Source: Burkholderiales bacterium
GTDB taxonomy: Bacteria; Pseudomonadota; Gammaproteobacteria; Burkholderiales; Burkholderiaceae_F
Direction: 5' to 3'
NCBI GenBank assembly: GCA_020248865.1
Contig: JADCGS010000034.1
Span: forward strand, 110,481 to 174,480
DNA: 64,000 nt
The notes under the pieces were generated by a model that was not told the DNA's origin, ran no database searches, and worked only from the letters and a program-made list of their open reading frames with translations. Made by a program: the position numbers and the translations under genes. Every line of letters starts with the position of its first letter. Within the stretch, counting starts at the first letter, position 1. Positions 25,424 to 34,487 of this stretch are shown piece after piece.

Positions 25424-26554
25424 GTGGACCTCGGGACCCTCGTCCATTCTGCGCGCCGTGTCGGCGCGGACGAACCGCGCAGCGGTGTCGAGCGCATCGG
25501 GCTGTCCACGCGCCTGCTGCTGCCGATGCTGCAGCAGGCCGGCACCGATCCGGGGCTGACCGAGCTGGCCCGCGACCTGAAGGTCGAACTGGCCGCGCGT
25601 GGCGGGCGCAGCGTGACGCTGGTGTTGCCGCTGGGCGGCGCCGGCGACGCGCAGGGCGCTCGCCTGGAGCTCGGCGGCCGCCAGTTCACGATCCCGCCGG
25701 TGTTGCGCGACGCGCTGCTGGCACAGCTGGCGGCCGAGCCGGACAGCGCCGCGGCGATCCCCGCGCCGGTATCGGCGACGCGCGCGGCCGCCGCACCGGC
25801 CGGCACGGCGGCGGGCGAAACCGCCGCGCGCGCCTGGGCTGTTCATGCGCAGGCGCATGCCGCCGCCGCGCACGCCCCCGGGCTGCCGCTGCAGGCCGCC
25901 GTGGCGCTGGCTGCCAGCGGCGTGGCGCGTGACGTGGCGCGCAGCCTTTCATCCGTCGCGCCGGCCGTCGCCGGCGAGCCGCCGGTGGCCGGGTTTGCGC
26001 GGCCACTACTGCAAGAGCGCCCGGTCGGCCCGGTGACGCCGACGCAGCCGATCGCTGCCCGCCTGCAGCAGCAGCTCGAGCGCAGCGGGCTGTTTTTCGA
26101 GTCGCACCTGGCGCAGTGGGCGGGTGGTGCGCGCAGTACCGACGAGCTGCGTGCGGAGCTGCTGCAACTGCAGGGCGGCGCTGCTGCCGCGGCGCCGGCC
26201 GAGGCGCCCGCGCAGCGCGTGGCTGCACAACTGGCGGTGCTGCAGCACCAGGGCCTGGTCCTGCACGGTCCGGCCTGGCCCGGGCAGCCGATGCAATTGG
26301 CCATCGAGCGCGAGCCGCTGTCGCGCGATGCGCCCGCGGGTGCGCCGCCGGTGTTCAGCGCGCACCTGAAGCTCGAGCTGCCGCAGCTCGGTGCGGTGGA
26401 GGTCCATCTGCGCCTGGCCGGCGACGCCCTGGCCACCACGCTCGGCGGTGCCGGTGCGGCTGGCCTGGTCGGCGAACTGCCCGCCCTGGTCGATGCGCTG
26501 CATGCCCACGGCCTGAATCCCGTGGTCACCCAAGTGACCAACGGCGCCGCATGA
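25424..26554 (+). CDS. Second FliK-like hook-length control protein
   Basis: This 376-residue protein has an Ala-rich middle and a C-terminal FliK_C-like domain. The segment around SAHLKLELPQLGAVEVHLRL matches the conserved beta-rich part of FliK, and HAHGLNPVVTQV resembles its end. The start used is GTG at 25424 (VDLGTLVHSARRV). It overlaps the next gene (FhlB-like) by four bases. A canonical fliK is already present at 5195, so this is a paralogue or an auxiliary substrate-switch protein. Confidence 0.8.
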   Translation: MDLGTLVHSARRVGADEPRSGVERIGLSTRLLLPMLQQAGTDPGLTELARDLKVELAARGGRSVTLVLPLGGAGDAQGARLELGGRQFTIPPVLRDALLAQLAAEPDSAAAIPAPVSATRAAAAPAGTAAGETAARAWAVHAQAHAAAAHAPGLPLQAAVALAASGVARDVARSLSSVAPAVAGEPPVAGFARPLLQERPVGPVTPTQPIAARLQQQLERSGLFFESHLAQWAGGARSTDELRAELLQLQGGAAAAAPAEAPAQRVAAQLAVLQHQGLVLHGPAWPGQPMQLAIEREPLSRDAPAGAPPVFSAHLKLELPQLGAVEVHLRLAGDALATTLGGAGAAGLVGELPALVDALHAHGLNPVVTQVTNGAA

Positions 26555-26859
26555 ACGCGCGGGCACCCTTCGCCGAGACCACGCTGCCCGCGCGGCGCGC
26601 CGCCGCGCTGGCCTACGGTGAGGGCGACCGCCGCACCGGGCGCGCGCCCAGGGTGGCCGCCAAGGGCGCCGGCCTGGTCGCCGAGCAGATCATCGAGCGC
26701 GCGCGCGAGGCCGGCGTGCCGATCCACGAGTCGCGCGAACTCGTGTCGCTGCTGATGCAGGTCGATCTCGATCAGCACATCCCGCCCGCTCTCTACATCG
26801 CGGTGGCCGAAGTGCTGGCCTGGGTCCACCGCCTGGAGCAGCAGCGCACGCTCCGATGA
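26551..26859 (+). CDS. FhlB-like protein (FlhB C-terminal domain homologue)
   Basis: This 102-residue protein resembles the cytoplasmic C-terminal part of FlhB (EscU/YscU/HrcU switch family). Residues 34-90 (KGAGLVAEQIIERAREAGVP, PPALYIAVAEVLAWV) align with the same stretch in the flhB gene at 28480. It lacks the NPTH autocleavage motif. Such stand-alone FhlB proteins can partly substitute for the cleaved FlhB tail. It directly follows the second FliK-like gene with a start/stop overlap, which suggests a common role in substrate switching. Confidence 0.85.
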   Translation: MNARAPFAETTLPARRAAALAYGEGDRRTGRAPRVAAKGAGLVAEQIIERAREAGVPIHESRELVSLLMQVDLDQHIPPALYIAVAEVLAWVHRLEQQRTLR

Positions 26860-26910
26860 AACCGAATCAAACCCCCTGCAGCGGCGCCAGCAGCCGCGCC
26901 GATTGATGCC

Positions 26911-27684
26911 ATGGGCCACACCCACCCTTTCCCCGAACCCGACTCGCCCGACCTCGAGCCGTTCATGGTGTATTCGCGCGTCGAGATCCTGGCGATGCTG
27001 CGGCAACTGGGCGAGCGCGGCAACCTGATCACCTGCTACTTCGACCAGCACGACGGCTTTGCCGTGACGGTGCTGCTGGCGGTGAATCAGGAGTTCGAGG
27101 AGGCGATTTTCGACCTGCCGGGCGACACGGCCGCGCTGCAGCGCCTGCTCGCTGCCGACGAACTGGTGTTCGTCGCTTTCGTCGGCCAGATCAAGTTGCA
27201 ATTCCGCGCCCGCAAGGCCGAGACCACGCACCACGAGGGCAAGCCGGCGATTCGGGTGCGGCTTCCGAGGGAGGTGTTGCGGCTGCAGCGGCGCGACTCC
27301 TTCCGCGTCCGGACGCCGATCGCCAAGCCGGCGACCTGCCTGGTCCCGCACCCGGTCGGGACGACCCGCAACGACGGCCCCAGGACCTACGAGCAGCTCA
27401 AGGTGCTCGACCTGTCGGTCGGGGGGGTGGCGTTGCTCACCTATCCGGAGCGGTTCGCGCTGACGGCCGGGCAGGCGCTGCGGGATTGTTATCTCGATCT
27501 GCCCGGAATCGGCCAGCTGGCCATCAGCCTGACGATCAGGCACGTCGACGTCGTGCCGGACAACGAGCACGCTCGCCGTTGCGGCTGCGAACTCGTGCGA
27601 CTGCCGCCGCAGGCGCGCCTGATGCTGCAGCGCTACGTCAACCGGGTCGAAGCCGAGCAGCGCAAGGTTGCCGCGCCGGTCTGA
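26911..27684 (+). CDS. ycgR: Flagellar brake protein YcgR
   Basis: YcgR binds c-di-GMP and slows the motor. The 257-residue product has an N-terminal YcgR domain (YSRVEILAMLRQLGERGNLI, 20-130) and a C-terminal PilZ domain with the c-di-GMP motifs RLQRRDSFR (RxxxR) and DLSVGG (DxSxxG). It is last in the fliS-fliT-fliK2-fhlB-ycgR run, 51 bp after fhlB. Both key motifs are intact. It is 60 residues shorter than the second PilZ protein at 18,032. Confidence 0.94.
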   Translation: MGHTHPFPEPDSPDLEPFMVYSRVEILAMLRQLGERGNLITCYFDQHDGFAVTVLLAVNQEFEEAIFDLPGDTAALQRLLAADELVFVAFVGQIKLQFRARKAETTHHEGKPAIRVRLPREVLRLQRRDSFRVRTPIAKPATCLVPHPVGTTRNDGPRTYEQLKVLDLSVGGVALLTYPERFALTAGQALRDCYLDLPGIGQLAISLTIRHVDVVPDNEHARRCGCELVRLPPQARLMLQRYVNRVEAEQRKVAAPV

Positions 27685-27735
27685 CCGCGGCACGCGCCGT
27701 GGCGCGGGGGCTCGCCGAGCCGGCGCCCGCCGGCT

Positions 27736-28197
27736 CTATGGCGCCGATTCGTCCCAGGCGCGCTCGTAGTGGTTGCCGGCGCCGATCCAGGCAACGGTGC
27801 CGACCGACAGCGCGGCCGTGTAGATGCTGGCAATCCGCTCGCCCACGCTGCCGTTGCAGCGCAGCCGCACGGCGGCGAGCAGATGAACGTGTCCGTCGGC
27901 GTAACGGCAATCGATCATGCGCATGTCGAGCCGACCGGCCGGCGGCCAGGGCAGCAGCGACTCCGGCAGGCCGGTGATGCCGCGACGGCCGTCGCGGTTG
28001 CGCTGCGAGGTGTCCTCGAACCAGATGAACAGATCGGTCGCGTGGGGTCGCGCCTGCGGCGGTCGGGTGTCGAGCTGGAATGCCGCGGCCGGACCGGCGG
28101 CCAGCGCCACGGGCTGCGGCGTATCGGCCCGGGTGAAGTGTCCCATCGAGCCGCAAGCCGCTCCGGCCGTTCGCGTCACCCGTTGCGGACTGGTCAT
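27736..28197 (-). CDS. Conserved-looking protein of unknown function
   Basis: This 153-residue product is not recognised. It lies between ycgR and flhB on the opposite strand. A strong ribosome site (GAGGAGG) stands 5 bp before ATG 28197, and the composition is protein-like. The central part reads DLFIWFEDTSQRN and the end YTAALSVGTVAWIGAG. There is no signal peptide or clear transmembrane segment. The alternative start at 28200 is also possible. Its gene product could be motility-related by position, but nothing supports a function. Confidence 0.65.
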   Translation of the reverse strand: MTSPQRVTRTAGAACGSMGHFTRADTPQPVALAAGPAAAFQLDTRPPQARPHATDLFIWFEDTSQRNRDGRRGITGLPESLLPWPPAGRLDMRMIDCRYADGHVHLLAAVRLRCNGSVGERIASIYTAALSVGTVAWIGAGNHYERAWDESAP

Positions 28198-28365
28198 CAA
28201 GCCTCCTCTGCCCGGCGCACCGCCGCCGCTTCAGCCGAAACATCGGCGCGGCGGCCGCGGCCTTGAGCCCGGCTGGCCGCCGGGGCGGCGCGGATTGGCG
28301 GGCGTTTGCCCTGCAATTCAGGTCTTCCGCGGCCGGCGCCGACGGAAAGGGCCCCTCATCGACCC

Positions 28366-28392
28366 TAAAGTGTTCGGGACAACGGCCGATAT
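28366..28392 (+). promoter_or_regulatory. Strong sigma-28 promoter upstream of flhB
   Basis: TAAAGTGT, an exact 11-nt spacer and GCCGATAT match 14 of 16 consensus positions. It ends 87 bp before the flhB ATG and would drive flhB-flhA-flhF-flhG-fliA. Since fliA is in that unit, FliA would promote its own synthesis. Confidence 0.7.
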
Positions 28393-28479
28393 CCAACGAT
28401 CGGGGGCGGAGCGGCTCTCGAATAATCGCCGGCAAGCGAGGGTGGGGCGCATGGTGCGCCGGTCCCGTCGCCGCCGCCG

Positions 28480-29634
28480 ATGGCCGACTCCGAACAGTCC
28501 GCGCAGGAACGAACGCTAGAACCAACCCAGAAGCGGTTGGCGGACGCGCGCCGCGAAGGCCAGGTGCCGCGCTCGCGCGAACTGGCGCACCTGCTGGTGC
28601 TGGGTGCCGCCGCCGGCGCGCTGTTCCTGCTGGCCGCCCCGCTGCTGCGCGCCACCACCGAGATCGTGGGCCGCGGCCTCACGTTCAATGCGGCGCTGGC
28701 GACCGACCCGTCGCGCATGGCGAACCGCCTCGGTGAACTGGCCGGCGCCGGCCTGCTCGCCATCGCCCCGCTGCTGGCCGTGGCGCTGGTGGCCGCGCTG
28801 GCTGCGCCGCTGTCCATCGGCGGCTGGATCTTCGCGCCGCAGAGTGCGGCGCCCAAGCTCAACCGCCTGAACCCGCGCACCGGCATCGGCCGCATGTTCT
28901 CGCTGCCGGCGCTGATGGAACTCGTCAAGGTGCTGCTTGTGACCGCGCTGCTGGCGGCGGTGGGCGGCTGGTACGTGGTGAGCCATCTCGACAGCTTTGC
29001 CACCCTGGCGCACGAGTCGCTGCACCTGGGCTTGGCGCACTTCGGCTGGCTGCTGGCGGTGGCCTTCGCGCTGCTGGTGGCCACCCTGGCGCTGACCAGT
29101 GCCATCGATGTGCCGTTCCAGCTCTTCCACTTCCGCTCCAAGTTGAAGATGACCCTGGAGGAAGTGAAGAAGGAGCAGAAGGAGACCGAGGGCGATCCGT
29201 ACATCAAGGGCCGCATCCGCCAGCAGCAGCGCGAGATGGCGCGCCGCCGCATGATGGCCGCGGTGCCCAAGGCCGATGTGGTGGTCACCAACCCGACCCA
29301 CTTCGCGGTTGCCCTGAAGTACCTGGAGGGCCGCCACCGCGCGCCGGTGGTCGTGGCCAAGGGCGTGGACGAGGTGGCCGAGCGGATCAAGGCGCTGGCC
29401 GCCGAGCACGGCGTGCCGCGCCTGGAAGCGCCGCCGCTGGCGCGTGCGCTGTACCGCCATGTCGAGCTGGGGGCCGAGATCCCGGCGGCGCTGTACACGG
29501 CCGTGGCCCAGGTGCTGGCCTACGTGTTCCAGCTCAGGCGCCACCAGCAGGGCCAGGCGCCGCGCCCGCGGACACCCGATGACATCGAGGTGCCGGAGGG
29601 CATGGACCCAATGGCACCGATGGCCAGGGCCTAG
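28480..29634 (+). CDS. flhB: Flagellar type III export switch protein FlhB
   Basis: FlhB sets the export substrate class and is autocleaved on hook completion. The 384-residue protein has four hydrophobic segments in the N-terminal half and a cytoplasmic C-terminal domain with the NPTH cleavage site at about N271-H274. The KGVDEVAERIKALAAEHGVP tail resembles that of FhlB. Start MADSEQSAQERTLEPTQKRL is typical. A sigma-28 promoter lies 87 bp upstream. Length is normal. Confidence 0.96.
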   Translation: MADSEQSAQERTLEPTQKRLADARREGQVPRSRELAHLLVLGAAAGALFLLAAPLLRATTEIVGRGLTFNAALATDPSRMANRLGELAGAGLLAIAPLLAVALVAALAAPLSIGGWIFAPQSAAPKLNRLNPRTGIGRMFSLPALMELVKVLLVTALLAAVGGWYVVSHLDSFATLAHESLHLGLAHFGWLLAVAFALLVATLALTSAIDVPFQLFHFRSKLKMTLEEVKKEQKETEGDPYIKGRIRQQQREMARRRMMAAVPKADVVVTNPTHFAVALKYLEGRHRAPVVVAKGVDEVAERIKALAAEHGVPRLEAPPLARALYRHVELGAEIPAALYTAVAQVLAYVFQLRRHQQGQAPRPRTPDDIEVPEGMDPMAPMARA

Positions 29635-29660
29635 ACGGACTCGACGAGGGAGATCAGGCA

Positions 29661-29855
29661 GTGAGCGATCCGACGCCCGAACCGCTGCAGCACGCGCAGG
29701 ACGACCGCTGCGTCGACCAGTTGGACGGTTCCGTGGTGCGGAACGTCTACGTGCGGCGTGTCGGCGAAGCGCTCGATGAGGACGGCCAGGTCGTGCCACT
29801 GCCGCGCCGGCAGGCGGCGACCCGGACGCGACCGGCCAAACGCAAGGACCGCTGA
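29661..29855 (+). CDS. Small unknown protein between flhB and flhA
   Basis: This 64-residue product is not recognised. It starts with GTG at 29661 after a GAGGGAG ribosome site and ends three bases before the flhA start. The sequence has an acidic N-terminal half (LQHAQDDRCVDQL), a middle with RNVYVRRVGEALDED, and an Arg/Lys-rich tail. It is probably translated with flhA as part of the operon. There is no signal peptide or membrane helix. It may be operon-specific filler or a small regulator. Confidence 0.55.
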   Translation: MSDPTPEPLQHAQDDRCVDQLDGSVVRNVYVRRVGEALDEDGQVVPLPRRQAATRTRPAKRKDR

Positions 29856-29858
29856 GCC

Positions 29859-31961
29859 ATGAACGGCCTCGCTGCAGCCTTCAACCACCCGTTCCTCACG
29901 GCGATCCCGTGGCGCCAGCTCGCCCTGCCGCTGCTGGCCTTCATGGTGCTCGCCATGATGATCATTCCGCTGCCGCCGTTCCTGCTCGACCTCTTGTTCA
30001 CCTTCAACATCGCGGTGAGCCTGGTGGTGCTGATGGTGGCCGTCTACACCCGCAAGCCGCTGGAGTTCGCGGCCTTCCCGACGGTGCTGCTGCTGACCAC
30101 GCTGCTGCGCCTGTCCCTGAACGTGGCCTCGACGCGCGCCGTGCTGACCGACGGCCACACCGGGCCGGATGCGGCCGGCAAGGTGATCGAGAGCTTCGGC
30201 CACTTCGTGATCGGCGGCAGTTTCGCGGTCGGCATCATCGTGTTCGCGATCCTGGTGGTGATCAACTTCGTGGTGATCACCAAGGGCGCCGGCCGCATCG
30301 CCGAGGTGGCGGCGCGCTTCACCCTCGATGCGATGCCCGGCAAGCAGATGGCCATCGACGCCGACCTGAACGCCGGCATCATCGACGACAAGGAGGCCAA
30401 GGCGCGCCGCGCCGAGATCGCGCAGGAGGCGGACTTCTACGGCGCGATGGACGGCGCCAGCAAGTACGTGCGCGGCGACGCGGTCGCCGGCATCCTGATC
30501 CTGTTCATCAACATCATCGGCGGCCTGGCCATCGGCACGCTGACCCACAACCTGCCGCTGGCGCAGGCGGTGGAGACCTACGTCCTGCTGACCATCGGCG
30601 ACGGCCTGGTGGCGATGATCCCGGGGCTGGTGATCTCGATCGCCGCCGGCCTGATCGTCTCGCGCGTGGGCAAGGACGGCGAGGACATCGGCGGCCAGAT
30701 GATGCGCCAGTTGTTCTCGATGCCGCGCGCGCTCGGCATCACCGCCGCCATCCTGGCGGTGCTGGGTGTGATCCCGGGCATGCCGTGGTTCGTGTTCCTG
30801 CTGTTTGCGGCGATCTGCGCCTACGCCGCCTGGGCGCTGCACCGGAAGGAGCAGCTCGGTGCTGCCGCCGCTGCCGCGCCGGCACCGCCGCCGGCCGAGG
30901 CGCTGCCGGCCAACGAGGCGACCTGGGACGACATCGTGCCGGTGGACCCGCTCGGGCTGGAGGTCGGCTACCGCCTGATCCCGCTGGTGGACAAGGCCCA
31001 GGACGGCGAGCTGCTCAAGCGGATCAAGGCGATCCGCAAGAAGTTCGCGCAGGAGATCGGCTTCCTGCCGCCGCCGGTGCACATCCGCGACAACCTGGAG
31101 CTCAAGCCCTCGCAGTACCGGGTGCTGCTCAAGGGCGTGGTGGTGGGCGAGGGCGAGGCATTCAACGGCATGCAACTGGCCATCAACCCCGGCGGCATCA
31201 CGCAGACGGTGCCCGGCACGCCGACCCGCGACCCGGCCTTCGGCCTGCCCGCCATCTGGATCGAGCCGCGCACGCGCGACGCCGCCCAGGTGCTGGGCTA
31301 CACGGTGGTCGACTGCGCCACGGTGGTGGCCACCCACATCAACCACCTGATGCTGGCGCATGCCGGCCAGTTGCTCGGCCGCGCCGAAACGCAGGCGCTG
31401 ATCGACCACGTGAGCCGCAGCGCGCCCAAGCTGATGGACGACGTGGTGCCCAAGCTGATCCCGCTGTCGACGCTGCAGCGGGTGCTGGCCAACCTGCTCG
31501 ACGAGGGCGTGCACATCCGCGACCTGCGCACCATCGTCGAGACGCTGGCCGACGTGGCCCAGCGCAGCACCGATCCGGCCGAGCTCACCGCGCAGGTGCG
31601 CGCCGCGCTGCGCGCCAGCATTGCGCAGACCCTGTTCGGCCCGACGCGCGAGCTGTCGGTGATCGCGCTGGACCCGGAGCTGGAGCGCGTGCTGGCCGGC
31701 TCGATGACGCAGGCGGCCGGGGCCGAGGGCGCGGCGATCGAGCCGGGGCTGGTGGATCTGATCCAGCGCGGGGCCGCCGCTGCCGCGCAGCGGCAGGAGG
31801 ACATGGGTCTGGCGCCGACGCTGCTGGTGCCCGACCGGCTGCGCGTGCCGCTGGCGCGACTGCTCAAGCGCGCGGCACCGCGCCTGCGCGTGCTCGGCCA
31901 CGCCGAAGTTCCCGAGACCGGCACCATCCGCGTCAGCACGGTGCTCGGCGGGGCGAGTTGA
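29859..31961 (+). CDS. flhA: Flagellar type III export protein FlhA
   Basis: FlhA is the large export-gate component that docks chaperone-substrate complexes. The 700-residue product has the N-terminal membrane part with eight hydrophobic segments (about residues 20-325), the conserved FHIPEP-type loop region (SLNVASTRAVLTDGHTGPDA) and a large cytoplasmic domain. That domain includes PPPVHIRDNLELKPSQYRVL. Length and order are standard. The gene starts three bases after the stop of the small upstream gene. Confidence 0.97.
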   Translation: MNGLAAAFNHPFLTAIPWRQLALPLLAFMVLAMMIIPLPPFLLDLLFTFNIAVSLVVLMVAVYTRKPLEFAAFPTVLLLTTLLRLSLNVASTRAVLTDGHTGPDAAGKVIESFGHFVIGGSFAVGIIVFAILVVINFVVITKGAGRIAEVAARFTLDAMPGKQMAIDADLNAGIIDDKEAKARRAEIAQEADFYGAMDGASKYVRGDAVAGILILFINIIGGLAIGTLTHNLPLAQAVETYVLLTIGDGLVAMIPGLVISIAAGLIVSRVGKDGEDIGGQMMRQLFSMPRALGITAAILAVLGVIPGMPWFVFLLFAAICAYAAWALHRKEQLGAAAAAAPAPPPAEALPANEATWDDIVPVDPLGLEVGYRLIPLVDKAQDGELLKRIKAIRKKFAQEIGFLPPPVHIRDNLELKPSQYRVLLKGVVVGEGEAFNGMQLAINPGGITQTVPGTPTRDPAFGLPAIWIEPRTRDAAQVLGYTVVDCATVVATHINHLMLAHAGQLLGRAETQALIDHVSRSAPKLMDDVVPKLIPLSTLQRVLANLLDEGVHIRDLRTIVETLADVAQRSTDPAELTAQVRAALRASIAQTLFGPTRELSVIALDPELERVLAGSMTQAAGAEGAAIEPGLVDLIQRGAAAAAQRQEDMGLAPTLLVPDRLRVPLARLLKRAAPRLRVLGHAEVPETGTIRVSTVLGGAS

Positions 31962-32062
31962 AACATGGGGATGCGGCAGTCCGGACGGGCGGACGGCACC
32001 TTCGCACAGGGGCGGCGCGTGCCGAGTCCTGAATCCCGCAGCCTTCTATCGAGGAGCTAGAG

Positions 32063-33667
32063 ATGGGCTTCAAGCGCTATGTAGCGGCCACTACCCGGGA
32101 CGCGCTGCGCCAGGTACGCCAGGAACTCGGGGACGAGGCAGTCATCCTGTCGTCGAAGAAGGTGGCCGGCGGGCACTTCGAGATCCTGGCGGCGGCGGCC
32201 GATGCGGTCGAGGCCATCGTCGAGGAGTCGCGCAAACCGCGAACCGCCGCGACGGCGGCGCCGCGCAAGTCCGGTGGCGTGGAGAGCTTCCAGGACTTTC
32301 TCAAGCGCCAGGCCGCGGCCGCGCCGGCGGCACGCCAGGCGACTGCGCGCGCGGCGGCGCCGGACCGCGGGGTGCCGTCTGCGCTGTATGCGCAGGTGGC
32401 CGCGGCGCAGGCGCCGCAGGATGATCTGCAGGACGACGCCGACCACGGCTGGCACCGGCCGGGCGCCGAGGCGCCCGCGCCCCGGTCCATCGCAGCGGCG
32501 CCGGGACGGGCACGCAGCGCGCCGACGCCGGCCGAGCCGAGCGTGTTCCGGCGCCGTCCGAGCCGGACCGGCGCAGCGGACGAGGCGTACGCGATCGGCG
32601 CGCCGGTTCCCGCGGCGCACGGCGCGGCGAGCGGGCACGCAGCACTGTCGCCTGCTGCGCCGGCGGCCGCGCCGCCGTTGCCGGTGCCACGGGCCGCAGT
32701 CCCGTCCCCGCTGCCGGCGGCCGCAGCCGCCGACAGCCCCCTGATGTCCGAGCTGCTCAACCTGCGCAGCGCGCTGCAGGAGCAGCTGACCGCGCTGTCC
32801 ACCAGCGTGGCCGCAGGCGATGCGCGGCGCAGCCCGATCGTCACGCGCCTGATGACGCGGCTGCTGTCGGCCGGCTTCTCGGTCGAGCTGGCGCGGCGCA
32901 TCGCGCAGCGCGTGCCGCCCGGTATCGACGTGTTGGCGGGCACCGAGTGGCTGCAGGACGTACTGGCTGCCAACCTGAAGTGCGCCGCCCCGTCGCAGTC
33001 GATCGCGGACCGGGAAGGCGCGTTTGCGCTGGTCGGTCCCACCGGCGTGGGTAAGACCACGACCGTGGCCAAGCTGGCGGCGCGCTTTGCCGTCAAGTAC
33101 GGCACGCAGGCGCTCGGGCTGGTCACGCTCGACGCCTATCGCGTGGCCGCGCACGAGCAACTGCGCACCTACGGCCGCATCCTCGGCACGCCGGTGCACC
33201 TGGCGCAGGATGCCGCCACGCTGCGCGAGCTGCTCGCCAGCATGCAGGGAAAGCGGCTGGTGCTGATCGATACCTGCGGCCTCGGCCCGCGCGACCAGCG
33301 GCTGGGCGAGATGCTGGCCATGCTGGCAGCGGCCGGCAGCGCCGCGTGCCCGGTGCAGCCGGTGCTGCTGCTCAACGCCGGCTCGCACGCCGAAACACTG
33401 GATGAAACGGCGCGGGCCTGGCGCGCCTCGCAGGCGGCCGGCTGCATCCTGACCAAGCTCGACGAGGCGGCCCGCATCGGCGGGGCGCTCGACTGCGCCT
33501 TGCGCTACCGGCTGTCCCTGTTGTCGCTGACCAACGGCCAGCGCGTGCCCGAGGACCTGCACCTGGCCAATGCGCGCCTGCTGGCGCACCTGGCGCTCAA
33601 GCCGGGCGGCAGCGCCTTCGCCCTGGCCGACAGCGAAGCCGCCGCCCTCGCGGCGGCGGGCGCGTGA
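32063..33667 (+). CDS. flhF: Flagellar biosynthesis GTPase FlhF
   Basis: FlhF is an SRP-type GTPase that places the polar flagellum. The 534-residue product has an N-terminal B domain (MGFKRYVAATTRDALRQVRQ), a long Ala/Pro/Arg-rich linker (about 70-230), an N domain, and the G domain. The P-loop is VGPTGVGKTTT at about residue 325, followed by TLDAYRVAAHEQLRTY. The DTAG motif reads DTCG, and LTKLDEA is present. It lies 101 bp after flhA and overlaps the next gene by the TGATG stop-start. Confidence 0.95.
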   Translation: MGFKRYVAATTRDALRQVRQELGDEAVILSSKKVAGGHFEILAAAADAVEAIVEESRKPRTAATAAPRKSGGVESFQDFLKRQAAAAPAARQATARAAAPDRGVPSALYAQVAAAQAPQDDLQDDADHGWHRPGAEAPAPRSIAAAPGRARSAPTPAEPSVFRRRPSRTGAADEAYAIGAPVPAAHGAASGHAALSPAAPAAAPPLPVPRAAVPSPLPAAAAADSPLMSELLNLRSALQEQLTALSTSVAAGDARRSPIVTRLMTRLLSAGFSVELARRIAQRVPPGIDVLAGTEWLQDVLAANLKCAAPSQSIADREGAFALVGPTGVGKTTTVAKLAARFAVKYGTQALGLVTLDAYRVAAHEQLRTYGRILGTPVHLAQDAATLRELLASMQGKRLVLIDTCGLGPRDQRLGEMLAMLAAAGSAACPVQPVLLLNAGSHAETLDETARAWRASQAAGCILTKLDEAARIGGALDCALRYRLSLLSLTNGQRVPEDLHLANARLLAHLALKPGGSAFALADSEAAALAAAGA

Positions 33668-34485
33668 TGCAGCGCGCGGCCTACCTAACCGCGCGCAGTG
33701 TCGCGCCGGTGCGCATCGGCCCGGCGGCGGCCGACGGGTGCGACGACCAGGCGGCGACCCTGCGCCGCCTGTTTGCGCGCCGGCCGGCGCGCGTGCTGCC
33801 GCTGCTGGTTCCGGAGGGTGGAGCGAGCAGCCGCGCCGGCTGGGTCGCCAAGCTTGCGCAGGGCTTCGTCGGCCACGGCGAGCGCACGCTCGTCATCGAC
33901 GCGGCGCGGCTGCACGTGGCCGCCGCGCTGGGTCTGCGCGCGCGCTTCGATCTGGCGCATGTATTCGCCGGCGAGTGCGCGCCGGCGGCGGCCGTCCTCG
34001 ACGCCGGTCGTGGCCTGACGGTGCTGCCGGCGGCGCGCGCCCTGGCTGAGGGGCGCGGCGTCGCATCGCTGTGGACGCAGATCGGCCGACTGAATCTGAG
34101 CCAGGTCGACCTCGTGCTGCTGGTGCTGCCGCTGAACCTGGCGCACGAGATGCCCGGCGACGCGCTGGTCCCGGTGCTGCCGGATGCGCCCGAACTGGCG
34201 GGCGTGGTGGCGGGCTTGCGGCGTGCCCTGGACACACGCGACCGGCGCCACGGCGGATCGACCGCGCAGCATCCGTCAACCGGCCGATTTCGGCTGCTTT
34301 TTCTGGGTATGGCCGAGCCGGCGGCCACTACGCTGGCGCAAGGCTTGATCCGGAAACTGGCAATGACGCAGGACTCCATGGTGCAGTCGGCCGGCAGTGC
34401 CCGCGTGGCACGCGACCTCGTGCAGGTGGTGCGCGCCGCCAGCGGCTGGACACTGGCCACCCTGCCGCAGCGGCCGCAGGAGTGA
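33667..34485 (+). CDS. FlhG/FleN-like MinD-type protein with degenerate P-loop
   Basis: By place (flhF-here-fliA) and overall pattern this is an FlhG/FleN/YlxH homologue, a ParA/MinD-type ATPase that limits flagellar number. The 272-residue product keeps the LVIDAARLHVAAALGLRARF stretch (matching LDADxGLAN...LG of FleN) and an LTVLPAARAL segment. The expected Walker A KGGxGKT is replaced by EGGASSRAG, with no GK(T/S) signature. It is probably not a normal ATPase. ATG at 33667 overlaps the flhF stop; a GTG three bases earlier is possible. Confidence 0.8.
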   Translation: MQRAAYLTARSVAPVRIGPAAADGCDDQAATLRRLFARRPARVLPLLVPEGGASSRAGWVAKLAQGFVGHGERTLVIDAARLHVAAALGLRARFDLAHVFAGECAPAAAVLDAGRGLTVLPAARALAEGRGVASLWTQIGRLNLSQVDLVLLVLPLNLAHEMPGDALVPVLPDAPELAGVVAGLRRALDTRDRRHGGSTAQHPSTGRFRLLFLGMAEPAATTLAQGLIRKLAMTQDSMVQSAGSARVARDLVQVVRAASGWTLATLPQRPQE

Positions 34486-34487
34486 GC

